From positions 381,841 to 445,840 of the forward strand of contig VWZL01004631.1 in the NCBI GenBank assembly GCA_013396915.1: 64,000 nucleotides of DNA, given 5' to 3'. Every line of letters starts with the position of its first letter. The first letter of the stretch is position 1. The DNA is from Stercorarius parasiticus. Taxonomy: Eukaryota > Chordata > Aves > Charadriiformes > Stercorariidae. Position numbers and translations under genes: made by a program. The notes beneath the pieces are model-generated. The model was not told where the DNA came from, searched no databases, and saw only the letters and a program-made list of their open reading frames with translations. Below, piece after piece: positions 13,661-34,119 of the stretch.

Positions 13661-13944
13661 TGTTGCTAATCAAAGTATTGCTCTAATGCTTGAAATTAAG
13701 AAACAAAAGCCAATGGAGGATGTAAAGGAATATCAGAAGCAGGGGAAGAAATAGGAGGGCAATATTGGTCAGCATGATGGGTGGTGATCTCCATGCATCA
13801 CTTTCCGTGATTCCTACTGAAGTTTTGGAGCATGCTTTCAGTAACTTCTGCCTATTTACAAAACAAATCAGGCCAAATGAAGGAAATGGAGAGCAACAAA
13901 CAGTGCTCACAATAGAAATTATCCCTTTTCCTCCTCCTTTCCAG

Positions 13945-14073
13945 CTTCACTGGAGAGAGCAGCTCATTGCTTGGTGGAGCTGCAACTTGTGTTCTCTCAG
14001 CATCCCCCTTCAAGTGGTCAGTCTCCTGAGTGACCTGTACAGCCTCTTCGAGAACATCCTTAAAACACATGGT
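13945..14073 (+). pseudogene. GUCY2G: GUCY2G remnant exon: cyclase domain, first part
   Basis: A strong pyrimidine tract and CAG acceptor precede the segment. It reads LCSLSIPLQVVSLLSDLYSL and then FENILKTHGV, a close match to the cyclase stretch LCSLSsPlQVVxLLNdLYsLFD. About ten codons expected at the start (region of SVTIFFSDIVGFTK) are missing or scrambled. The Asp of SDIVGF, which binds the catalytic metals, is therefore not recognisable. At the 3' edge the expected GTG-TAC-AAG followed by a GT donor now reads GTTTGTCACTTT, so the donor is lost. Confidence 0.8.
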
Positions 14074-14487
14074 GTTTGTCACTTTCTGGCAATTGAGCAA
14101 ATAGTCATGGAATAGCAAAGCTTTCATCGTGACTCTTCTGCTGGCCTTGGAGAGGGACCTCTGCTATTATAACTCAGTAGGAAGGTTAGTACCAAATGCA
14201 TTTTTATAATTATTCATGGGTGTGAGGAGACAAATGGTTTCCCCATCTGCCAAAGAAAGTTGTGAAGTGGATGAAGACCTCTCCTAGGAAAAAAAGACTG
14301 AATAAAATTTCAATTTAGTCCAGTGAAAGGCCATTGATACAGTAACTTCAAAACATTTTGGTGTCCCCCTCCTTTCTTTACATTTTGGAAAATAGTCACT
14401 GCAAGATTGAAGGTTCAAATTTATTTGCACCCTGCATTCCACATCTAGGGTATGCAGTAAGTAGCTGCGCTCTTCTTGTTGCTAAAG

Positions 14488-14663
14488 ATAGAAACCACTG
14501 GTGATGCTTATATGGTGGCTAGCAGCCTACCTGTCCGCAGTGGGATCAACCATGCTGAGGAAATAGATATTATGTCTGTGGAATTCCTGAGTGCTGCGAT
14601 TGCTTTTGAGATAGGTCTTTTACCCAGAGAGAAGCCGGAACTGCCTGATTGGCCTTCACACAG
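14488..14663 (+). pseudogene. GUCY2G: GUCY2G remnant exon: cyclase domain, GDAYMV part
   Basis: Acceptor AAAG and donor GTGAAC bound a 176-base segment. It reads IETTGDAYMVASSLPVRSGI, then NHAEEIDIMSVEFLSAAIAF and EIGLLPREKPEL, a clear match to VETIGDAYMVaSGLP...HAdEIatMSL..LS....F.igH.PeerLkLRIGLHTG. The second metal-binding Asp (GDAYMV) is kept. Near the end the expected LRIGLHTG is split across frames: GAACTG is followed by CCTG, then ATTGGCCTTCACACAG in the next frame. This is one extra base; a phase 0-to-1 exon would be 175 bases. Read straight through, the frame ends at a TGA just after the donor. Confidence 0.85.
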
Positions 14664-16925
14664 GTGAACAGCCCGAGCCTGGCTGGTTGTGAGCTGAGGG
14701 TGGAGGTACATCAGAGGGTAAGGATTGTCACCCATTGAGGCACAGTAGCACACCTATCACAAGTGTGAGGTAAAATTTGTTGGTCCAAACTACTTCCAGG
14801 TGATTAACCTTTGAGTTTTACCCTACATTTGCAATGAGTGCTTGTGATTTGTTACTCTGGGTCACCAGGTACATAATAAATTGTGTGTCAGAACCCTTGA
14901 ATTTGTCGTCTTGATTTTCTGTATATATGAAATTTATCTTTCCAATACAGATAAAATAAACGCAAAATTTGCGAGTTTTCTCAATTCACAATTCATCCTC
15001 AGAAGTATCAGATCAGGCTACATTTTTTTCCTTGATGACTATTTGTGTTAACTCCAGTAACATTCCCCTCGACTGGAATGAATACCAATATCTGATGCGC
15101 GCCCCAGCCATGACTCGCTCACTTCATTCTTTCTGCCTGTTTTTCTCATTTTGTAAAGGGCAGATTAAATTTTCCAGATGAATCAGTTAAGATTCATTAT
15201 ACTTCATTACTGTTTTTAGAGTACTTTTTGAGGTATTCGCTAAAAGGCGCTAGCAGAGAAGTGTTGGGCATGGAGACAATGAGAAGTGCTCACAATGCTC
15301 TTATCAGGGCTTATTAATCACCAGGTAAATTTATAGTGCTTGTGCAAACATTTCTCAGTGATAAGACCTCTGCTTTAGCGTTAGACCTCAGCGTTTGTGC
15401 TCACCAAGGAATAGGATCTATGTGCCCCACTTCTCGTCATGCAGTACTGCATCATTTGGACCCTGCCGAATGTGCTTACAGAAAAGCAGAATGCAATTTA
15501 AATCTGCAAGATCTTCTCAAAACATATTTCAGGGCCATGTTACTGACAAGTCTGTGCTACCTATTGTGGCTTAATTCTCTGTTTAAAATGAGGTCAATAT
15601 GATACACATCCTCAATGTTTGTGTCTTAGGAGTGTTGATGCATATTGCTGTGTTCGCTCCCTGAAGAAAAAAGCTGATGTTATTTTCCAGTTTGAGCAGG
15701 TGAGGATAAGCAGGAAAGCAGGCTGACTTGCAGCAGGGTGGAATCCCTTACAGTAATGTTCTGTGTCACAGTGTGTAAATGCCCAGAGGGAGCCAGTCGG
15801 TGGGAGAAGGGTGTTGTGGATGAAACCACACGCAGAGAAGATTCAGCAGGAGAGGAGACACGGGCTGCTCACTGTGGGAATCAGGCTGGGAAGGATGGAG
15901 ACTGGTTACACCACAGAGAGCTGTTTGCATTGCAGGTGGCCCTTTGTATAGGGGAATTTAACATTTCACTTAGAATTTAGAACTGGTACGTGTCTCAAAA
16001 TTGCTTTTGAAGAACAGGCTAAGACATTAGATGGGTACTAGGTTTTCCTTGTAACAAGAAATAATGAAAAATGTGTTGGGAAGCAGGCTGACCTCTATGC
16101 TTCAGGGTGCAGTGACGCTTCTGACAAGACCTCAGGACACCAGTCTCCCCCTTGAGTGCCTGGCTGCAAGAATTGTTATTTATTTCTCTGAAGCCACTGG
16201 ACCTTGACCTTTGCAGGGCCACAATGATATGCTACATGAAAGGGCTGTGGAGTCCAATCAATCAATACCTATTTTTTCCTCTGCACCTGTGAGTGACAGC
16301 TGCCCTTTGGGTGGAGATAGCTTTGAAAGATTTGATCTTCAGAATGGGGTGGGGAGTTTCACTCCTAATACAGGTTATGTATTTCTATGATGTGTTTTGT
16401 ATGTATCGAGTCATGGTTCTTATGATACTATTCTGAGATAAGTAGGGGCTTTCCTTGTCCCTGACCGAGACATTTTAAAGAAAATGTCATGGTTTTACAG
16501 AATTGAGAGATGAAGTTGGTGTTTAAGTTAAGATTAAGACAGGGAGTTTCTATATATGCTATCTGGATCCAAGAGGTTGCCTGTGTTTATATTGTGTAAT
16601 ATATTGCCAATTCTGGCAGGGTATGCAATATTTACTTGATGTGCTACTGAGTTGAGATCCCCCTACAAAAAGGCCTGCAGTCCTGATGGGGCTTCACTCC
16701 TTTCAGGGCTGAGCTACGAGGGGATGCCCCGTGTGGGCATACAGGTCAGACCTACTCTGGCATCTCTGCAGCAGAGTCGATTGCATATCCTCTGATCCCA
16801 GCTGCTGAGGATTCATTCTCAAGTTTGGATTTGAAATTGTAGTATTCCAACATAGGATATAAGACATAATGCTTGATTATGATGAATTCTGACTTGGCAG
16901 TCTCAGAGCCTTCTTTTTCACTGTG

Positions 16926-17028
16926 GGACCTGGGGTGCCAGGAGTAAGGACCACAATGCCAAGGCACTGCTTGTTTGGGGACACTGAATATAGACTGTCA
17001 AGGATGGAAAGTACCAGCTTGCATAGGT
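16926..17028 (+). pseudogene. GUCY2G: GUCY2G remnant exon: cyclase domain, MPRYCLFGDT part
   Basis: Reads GPGVPGVRTTMPRHCLFGDT and then SRMESTSL, matching the family's GPVvAGVVGxxMPRYCLFGDTVNxASRMES. The specificity Cys in RYCLFGDT and the Arg of SRMES are kept. Between them, where VNMA is expected, the bases show a two-base loss and a two-base gain, so the conserved Asn is not encoded in frame. The acceptor position reads CTGTGG instead of a CAG. No later exon (the C-terminal KGKGxxxTFWL motif) was found downstream. Confidence 0.78.
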
Positions 17029-17030
17029 GG

Positions 17031-19889
17031 CATGCTTGCTGGTTTGTACTTCTGAGGATTTTGTGTTATATCTGGCTTACTTTTTCATTGACAAATTCTG
17101 TTGGACCTTCTTAATCATAATTTGCATCTGCAGTGACTGTCAAACAAAGGCCACCTGGGTTAATGGTGTTTACCATTTGCAAGTGATAAGAGTGACCTAT
17201 CTTTAACGAACAAAATATTGTGTAAATGTACTAGTGCTACTGTGCTGCAACCTGTGTTGTTACCATCTTGATACCTGTGTGCGTTCATTTCTCTCCTACT
17301 TCTTGCCATGACCTCAGTGGCCTCGTGCTTCATCATTACAATGGCAGACTGTAGGGTGAAAGCATGTAAAAACTCATGCCTCTTTAGAGTTCATCCAAAT
17401 AGGAGGAAGAACTGGGACAAAACCAAACTCTGATCTTTGGGAAAACAAATGTTGGGTTCTAAACAGATTACCTGTGTCCCCTGTAACTAACCTGCCTTTC
17501 CCTATACCTCCATGACCAGCGTCGAGTTAGACTTTCAGATGCAGATATCAAGGCAAGCAGCTTCATGTGTCACCAGCTGAAAAAGATCCATCGTTATAGT
17601 GCATCTGAAATTATGAAGTCTATCAAGCTTTAGCTTGTGCTAAAATCTTTTGCAATCACTACATTTTCTGATACTGGCAACATAAGTAGTATTCAGCAGA
17701 ATAAAGAGTGATGAGCCATATGCAGGTCAGGAAAAATGAAGGTGAATTATCGTCCATATTTTTTATGCAGGCTATTTAGGATGGACAACTTGTGCTTCCT
17801 TAAGGAGCACTAAGTGGTTCACTTCTGGAACTGAAACCTGTTCCTATGTTGCTGCCTTCTTTGGCAGATAGATCTCTTCACAGTCCCGTCTGGGAGCTGT
17901 TTTTCAGTTGTGTTTTGTTTGTTTGTTTTTTAGCTATAAACCATTTTTGCAGTCTAGGGAGATAGCGATCCAGATTTGGCTCGGCAATAGGGCTTTGCCC
18001 ATCCTGCACCCACAGCTAGCTGGCTGCCTGAGCCCCACTCGGTGCAGTAACACGTACGGGAGAGATGTATGGCCAGAGGCTCCATCCCACGCTGGGCAGG
18101 GAGGTGGCCTGGGAATTTGCAGGCACACTTCGCAGCTGCTGCAATCCTGCAAGGTTTGTTCCATAGCAACACTTATTGCATCATCAGGAAGAAAATTAAT
18201 CAACCTACCAAGGAAACCCTGTTCAAGGCTTTCTGCACAAAATAGCCGATAGGAGAGCAGTGACTGCTGCAAAGGTAAGGTGAAAGAAACAGGCTTTGGA
18301 GAAGAGGATGGTGTGTTAGTCTCATTTGGCAAGGACAAGAATTTGAAGAGGTAAAGCCGCTTGGTAGGGGGTGTTGAAACTTGGGGTGTTAGTGGGAGGA
18401 GGGAAGGGGAAAGGGAGGCAAAACAGCAAACGGGAGAAAAACCTGCAGGGTCGTTATCTCTGATCAGAATGTCCGGTGGTGCACAAAACTTTCAATAGCT
18501 CTGCTTTCCTTTAGAAACTTGTACCACTAAGAATTACTTTGAAGTACTTCCAACTCTGGTCTGTCTAAATCAGACAATTCTGTCAAGAGAGTGCCCTCTG
18601 TTGTATTTAATGGCTAATTGCATGCCTTCAGAATGGACTGGTTTTCCGCAGCGTGTCAGGGTGGATGCTGTCTGCTAACATTTCAGCTTCTAAACAGCTT
18701 CATTTTTCTCAGTTACTTATAAATACCCGTGGACTGAGATCACACCTAGAGGAGAAAATACAGTCTATGCTAAGAGGAATCTGTGTGTATTTGAAAACTG
18801 TGGCTGTAATGTATGCATCTTGTAGCTATGCGTTATCTTCATAACAATGAGGTTTCAAAAAGAACGGTGAGCTTAAAGTCCGTAATTTAATAGAATTATT
18901 CAGGATGTTTCCTGTCTAAAAACAATAGCAAAAGTTCTATAATGTGTTCAGGCTGCAATATGTGCAGATGCAGGTACACCCACTGTGTTCATTCAATAGG
19001 AAGTGTAACAGCTGTAGTCATTCTTCTCTCTTTCACGTTTAGGATCGTGAAAAATTTATGGAAAAGGCCTAGGAATGTTTCTTACACTTTCAAGAATTTT
19101 GTTCGATATTGTCTTAGTAATTACTGGAAGTAAATAACCTACCATCACTCCTGATGAGAAATTGTTTCATGTCCTGATATTTCCTGCTCTTTAGAAATCA
19201 TGGTTTTCCTTTCTAGGGATTTCTTCGTAGTGTTATTTAAGAGCTGCTGTTACTCAGGTACAGAGCTAGCACCTAGACCCTGTTGTATCTGACAGCAGCT
19301 ACGTCTCCAAGAAAGTGTAAAGCTCATTAGCTTGTTTTCCAACCTCAGATGTGCTTAATTTGCATCCACACCATGCAGCAATCCAGCACTGAGCCTGTCC
19401 AGTCAGCAAGACATCCTGCTCCTAACAGTGTTGTACCTACTGCAGCATGTGTCGTGCTCTACTTAGCCCAACCAATCAATACTGGCAATGCTGAGAAGCA
19501 GGGAAGAAATGCCAGGTAATTAATTCAGAAGACCTAACTATTGCTACATAAAAAGTGTATTTTTCTCCCATCCTTGACATGTTAGGTTAGTTTTCATGTT
19601 GTTCAAAGGCTTCACAGATCCAAGCTAGGACCTTGCAAGACCAGGCCTGGAGGGGAGTTTGCTACCACACTGAGACGGACAGGGAAGGGGGACCCTGAAG
19701 GGAAGTTTGGCATTGAAAAATGCTGAGTTTGCATATCCCTGTGTTCCTTAGAGAAACAAGCACTGTTGGCATCACAAGTCTTTAAAAGGAGGCATCAGCA
19801 GAATACATAACCCTTGGGTTTTCACTAGTTTAAACCACCTGCAGAGATTGAGGAGAGGCAAATCTGCTTTGGGATTCTCCAGTATTCGA
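17031..19889. other. Spacer between GUCY2G remnant and TECTB 3' end
   Basis: I see no supported gene here. The interval 17,934-18,338 is open on both strands (134 codons on minus, 114 on plus) and somewhat richer in G+C, but neither translation looks like a known protein and the two frames overlap. The last exon of GUCY2G would be expected here; I searched by eye for its KGKG...FWL motif and did not find it. Confidence 0.5.
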
Positions 19890-19910
19890 GGCACAAAGCT
19901 CATGGAATGT

Positions 19911-19916
19911 TTTATT
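19911..19916 (-). terminator. TECTB: TECTB polyadenylation signal
   Basis: AATAAA on the minus strand (TTTATT on plus), 131 bases downstream of the TECTB stop codon. It implies a short 3' untranslated region ending near 19,890. I noticed no other AATAAA between it and the stop codon. Confidence 0.6.
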
Positions 19917-20046
19917 TATCTGGGAAAATGGTGCACAAGGATTTTTTTGTGACTTTCATTTTTCCTCTGTAAAATAAACATCCTTAGTCAAGAAGTCCAG
20001 GTCCAAACAGGATTGGAAAAGTTAAGAAACACAGGTGGGCTGCATT

Positions 20047-29525
<9,479 letters not shown>

Positions 29526-29538
29526 TTCTTGCAATGAT
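29526..29538 (-). other. TECTB: TECTB 5' untranslated part of the start-codon exon
   Basis: A good acceptor (pyrimidine tract ending TGTCCTCAG, AG at 29,539-29,540) sits 13 bases before the TECTB ATG. The start-codon exon therefore probably begins at 29,538 and is preceded by at least one untranslated exon. The ATG context is AAGAAATGG, with A at -3 and G at +4. Confidence 0.65.
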
Positions 29539-30429
29539 CTGAGGACACAGGGAATAAAGGCTGAAATTGTCTTTAAAATTGGAAATAAAAAAAAAAAAAA
29601 AGGCATTGGCTGCAGACCCAGAACTGTAGCTACCGTTAAACATATTTTTCTTGCAGAGAGAAACAAATAACATTACTGATATTCTGTTGCCCAACTTAAT
29701 TGCATCTATAGGATAAATATTTCCAAGACTGTTATTTTCACTGGGTCACTATTGTGACTATTTTCCTATTTCAGTTTAGTGGTGGATTTGAATTATTCTA
29801 AGTTTTCTTTGTTCTTGTAAAGAGTCTAAACCTGAAGTGTTAGTATAACCAAATAAGACTGAAACAATGGGACCTGAAAAAAGAGGGAATAGAAATTACT
29901 AGAAGAAATATGATGCAATAACATACATATTGTGCTTTTAAATTTACTGCTGAAACTATTCTCTGTGTTGACGGCTATCCTGATATGAATAATCTTAACT
30001 TCATGTAGCTCAGTTTTGGTAAATTAGCATTTTCTCCTTTACTGCTAACCATTGCATTATCAGGAAAACATACGTAGCAGTAATTTACATTTCCACTTCA
30101 GGCCTCAAATCTGCAAGCTGTTTCCCACAGGGAGAAGCATGTACAGCCTGTGGGACTGGGACTGGAGTTCTCATATTTTCCCTTTGTAGACACTCTTCTT
30201 GTCTGCCCTCATATACACATCCCTGAGCAGACTTTCAGAAGTAACAAATATCATTCAGGTAAAGAAAAAACAGATCTTCCTGATTAAGTATTTCCAACAA
30301 AGAGAATCAACCTTTTCATTCAGTCTCTATTCAAAAATATGTATTTATAAAAGGCTCATACAGTAAATTTCAGTGACAATTCCTTCTAATTATAATCCCA
30401 TGCGTTCTACAAGAAATAAAGTATAATAC

Positions 30430-30525
30430 CTACGAGACAGGAAGAGGCCAAGTATTTCAGATTTTCATTCCAGTCTTATTCCAATAGCTGCGCTGTCGGC
30501 TCTTCCCAAGATGTCTTCTTTCAAA
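30430..30525 (-). other. TECTB: Candidate untranslated first exon of TECTB
   Basis: A transcript starting about 26-30 bases below the TATA box at 30,551-30,558 would begin near 30,525. It meets a plausible donor (GTAG|GTATTA, GT at 30,428-30,429). Splicing to the acceptor at 29,539-29,540 removes about 890 bases. No coding frame is implied. The start and donor positions are inferred from signals only. Confidence 0.45.
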
Positions 30526-30550
30526 TGAACCCAGCTGGCATTATCTTTGC

Positions 30551-30558
30551 TTTATATA
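30551..30558 (-). promoter_or_regulatory. TECTB: TATA box, candidate TECTB promoter
   Basis: TATATAAA on the minus strand, about 1.0 kb upstream of the TECTB start codon. It lies in non-CpG sequence, which fits a tissue-restricted gene. The assignment depends on the untranslated-exon model just downstream. Confidence 0.5.
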
Positions 30559-30599
30559 AGCAATCTTGTAAAAGGAGCCCATCTCTGGTTAAATCTCAA

Positions 30600-33500
30600 C
30601 CCGCCAGTATTGTCCAGTGTGGGAGGAAAAAAAAGAGTTATAGAAAAGCAGTTCTCTTCCCCTAGATGGGACTGTGTTGCTGCTACTTGATTTTTTTTTT
30701 AAAACGTCTTTCCATGGTGGCTTTTTACAGATCTTGAAAATAATTGAACAGAAACCTGTTGAAGGTATGTAACTGGCACAAAATGTTTATTTTAACGATT
30801 AATTAGGGAAATGTAGATTTTCTGCAGAGGTGAAACAACAGCTGCCTTCTAGCATTCAGTGAAAATGTATTTATGGGAATTTATAGGAATTAGATGCCTC
30901 TCTTGAATGGCATCTTGACAATGTCAGGTCGACAAAATAATTTCCAGAGATGATGTACCACCTTTGGGGTTGTTTTATTTACTTATTTTTTCTAAAAGTT
31001 CACACGCATGTAATCTGAGTTTAGGTGGGATCTTCCATAAACCTAAGTATCATGCTATATAATAATAATGTATAATACTATGTGTGTATAAGACGATGCA
31101 ATACACATGAAATATTACACTATAGAATGTGTAAAATTGACCATTGCACAGAAAACTGAAATTTGCTCTTCATATGACCATCAGTCATGTGGTTGCCGTG
31201 TGACAGTGTTGGTCAGCTGGTAAAATTTTCTGGTGACCTGTTACATCCTGTTTGTGTTAGCTTTTAGCGATAGGCCCAGAAAAAGGACTTGGGTATGCTG
31301 CTGCTATTTTACAAGCCTGCATAAAAAACACGGGCCATAAACAGTCTTGCCATGTAAGCTGACATGACCCCAGCTTTGCGCATGTGTGTGTCCACCCAGA
31401 TCCAAGTGCTGCTGAGTTACGTATGCTCTGATCTCTGGCTTGAGTCACAAAACACAGAGGACCTCACTGGCGTTGCTTGTGGGACGCAGTCCTGGGGGGC
31501 TTCTCAGAGATGATTTTGGTGTCTCCTTCTATGGAGTTATCCCAGTGGACAGAGCCTCGTTCTGCCCCATCCGTGGCAGGGGTATGGTGCAGGTCTGCCC
31601 TCTCTCAAGCAACTTTTGGCATATGTGGTTATGCATTAGTGAAGCTGTTCCAGTTGTCATTAGTCTGGAGTTTTTGAGGGAGGAGGGAGTGGGATGAAGA
31701 GCACAGTGACCCCAAACTTAACCTGAGATTCTGGGCAATGAGTTTGCAGCTCTCCTGTGGGTGAGACTTACGGGCGCACCTTCAGGAGAGCATTCGCTGC
31801 CCTAAATCCAGACTACAAGGAGTGTCTCAAGCCAGATGGCATTAGCGAAGCATTTGGTCGAGGTATGCGTGCATTGTAAAGGATCCCAGCTCTCACACAG
31901 CGATGATGGTGTGAGGGTGAATCTACAATGATATGAAACTGTTTATAAATAATTAGGGTGACTTTTGCTTCTTGCAAACTGAACCTAAGCTCTAAAGAAA
32001 GGTTGAAAAGCCTACAAAGTTCTGTGCTTAGTTTAAAAAATAAACCTGAAGCTAGACCTGAAGCTTTGTAAGGATCACAATACAGAGCACATGAAATAGG
32101 CTGCTCCCACTAGTCTTGTGAGACAAATCCTGCAAGCCATCACATTCTGATTTAAATGAGATTACTTAAAGATGTACACATGGATAAAATCCATTGGTGG
32201 GGATTAGTCTTTAATTGAATAAAAGAATAATCCACTGAACAAGAACCAAAGCTCATAAATGATTTGATGGGACCTAACTAGGTATTATCCTCATCAGAAA
32301 TCCTAAAATAAGGAAGATTTAACTCCAGGTATCTGTCTTATATCCTCATCCCAAATCCTTCTGCAGGCACTGAGGCCCAGATTTAATTTCCAAAGCCCAA
32401 CTCTGACTGAATAGAGACTGGGTAAACACTCACTTATTTTTGTCTTTCTGTGTGTGTGTGTGTGTATTTGGTCTGGAACCTGAACCCAGGGACTGGTGAG
32501 ACCTTATGAGCCACGCTGTTGTCAAGTATATACAGCCCAGAAACACGGGGAGGCTTTGCAGGAGAAAGCTTGTGACTTTGGGCATGAGAAAGGCCTCACG
32601 ACCTTGTACAAACCAATTCTTCAAGTTCAAGGGATCAGATTTAGTCCTGGGCTTGGACTTGGTCTCTCAGGTCTGCCCACACAGGGCTGATTTGGAGCAT
32701 AAGATATTTGGCTAACCTTGATTAGGCATAGTGTAAATGAGTTGCTAAAAATGAAGTAAGTGGTTATACCTCACCGTAACATTAACAAAGTACTTGAAAC
32801 ACAGATTAGCTTTGTTCTGATAATTTTGAGCAAATAATGTAGTTAAATAATCATCAGTGTAAGGCTACAGGTTTCAGTGGAATTACTCCAAAATGGATCT
32901 CATCCCGTAATTTTTGAAAGAAAATAAATCTCTCACTGTCTTCTCACAGAAAAGTGATCTCGATGTACATAATACCCCTTTTTAGGTGAAAGGTAGAAAA
33001 CAGAATGAAATCCACGAAACAAATTTGGCAAAAGTGCCAGCTGGTGTATAGTAGTTCGCATTTGCATAAGAAACAAGCACAAAATGTACCTAAGCCAAAC
33101 AGCATTTGATGCCTGCTCTGATCAAAGGTGAAGGCTTAGGGAAGGGTTAGGTTTCGCTCAGTAATTGCACACAGAAAAAGGAAAGCCATTAAATTGCAAA
33201 GCAGACCACTGAGGTTTGTTGCATTTGCCTGACTCTTTCCAAGCCCATTGAATGATCTCAGCAATCTAAGTATCGGTAAAGATTTCAAGAAAGAGCAAAT
33301 GAAGGCCTCATTGTGAATTTCACCCACAAGGGCAGCTTGTCTCTCCAGCTTTGTTCCTTGCATTGTGATGGAAAGCTGTGCGAATATCTACTCTCTGGTT
33401 CTTACATGAAGAAAACGAGGTTCTGCTGTTTGAATCTGCAAGGGATATTGTGACATCCAGTTTTCATTGTTTTGGATAAGACAATAAACCTGAAGAGCCC

Positions 33501-33961
33501 CTGAGCTATATGGAAGGAGTTTATGGGGTAATGAGGGTCAATGGAGACAGCTAGCCGATTCCAGGACGAGTGGGATCTGGTGACACTCACCTAGAGGCTG
33601 CAATGTATTGATGATGGTGTTTCCAGCCACACACCAAAACCTGGCATACTCAGTTTTGTCTGTGATAAGGTGTGTATTTTTCCCACAGGTGTGGAGATAC
33701 CCATGCTGGGTCTGGAAGCATGGTAACTGCATTTATATTGGGCCTGATCTGAGTTAATGGGTCCTGTTGGAAATGTGGCACTGTGTTGGTACAGTCAAAT
33801 TCATCCTGGATCCTAAGTCTACAGTGAGTTGTGCTGCATAGACTTATTGCCTCGAGTCATAAATACCTTATGGATTTCAGCATTGGTTTGGCTTTAATAG
33901 ACTAAATGTCTTTCCAATACTTAGTTACTCATGGCACGTGGTTGGTCACTTCAGCACGTGA
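30600..33961. other. Intergenic, upstream of TECTB
   Basis: No gene recognised. A (TG)n run of about 17 bases lies at 32,449-32,465. Open frames here are short and scattered on both strands. Confidence 0.5.
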
Positions 33962-34119
33962 TTGAGTCACCATCCCTGGAGGTATTTAAAAGACATGTAG
34001 ATGTAGCACTCAGGGACAAGGTTTAATGGTGGACTTGTCAGTGTTGGCTTTATGGTTGGACGGGATCTTAAAGGTCTTTTCTAACCTAAATGATTCCATG
34101 ATTTTATGATTCTATGATG
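33962..34119 (+). mobile_element. CR1 LINE, truncated 3' end
   Basis: A typical avian CR1 tail: GAGTCACCATCCCTGGAGGT, later GTTGGACGGGATCTTAAAGG and TCTTTTCTAACCTAAATGAT, ending in ATTCCATGATTTTATGATTC and a last partial copy. Only the last ~160 bases are present, the usual 5' truncation of CR1 copies. Oriented with the element's sense strand on plus. Moderately diverged. Confidence 0.9.

Larger units (their letters stand above)
12230..17030 (+). pseudogene. GUCY2G: GUCY2G receptor guanylyl cyclase pseudogene (C-terminal part)
   Basis: Five exon remnants in the right order and orientation encode the C-terminal half of a membrane guanylyl cyclase: end of the kinase-homology domain (12,230-12,395), dimerisation helix (13,506 to about 13,660), and three cyclase-domain pieces (13,945 to about 14,073, 14,488-14,663, 16,926 to about 17,028). 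Intact family members make cyclic GMP from GTP at the plasma membrane. Here the gene is broken by at least two single-base frameshifts, an in-frame loss of about five codons, lost donor and acceptor sites, and loss of the metal-binding SDIVGF motif and the Asn of the VN..SRMES motif. No final exon or ligand-binding domain was found. The assignment to GUCY2G rests on position: in mammals this gene lies next to TECTB, convergent with it, as here. GUCY2G is also a pseudogene in humans. Family membership is secure; the paralogue is inferred from synteny. Confidence 0.82.

Noticed and set aside
17521..17640. Possible last GUCY2G exon (ATATCAAGGCAAGCAGC compared with the KGKG motif)
   Set aside because: The resemblance is only a few codons long and lacks the TFWL block that follows in real cyclases.
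17934..18338. 134-codon minus frame overlapping a 114-codon plus frame
   Set aside because: Both strands are open over the same G+C-richer bases and neither resembles a known protein. GUCY2G and TECTB signals lie elsewhere.
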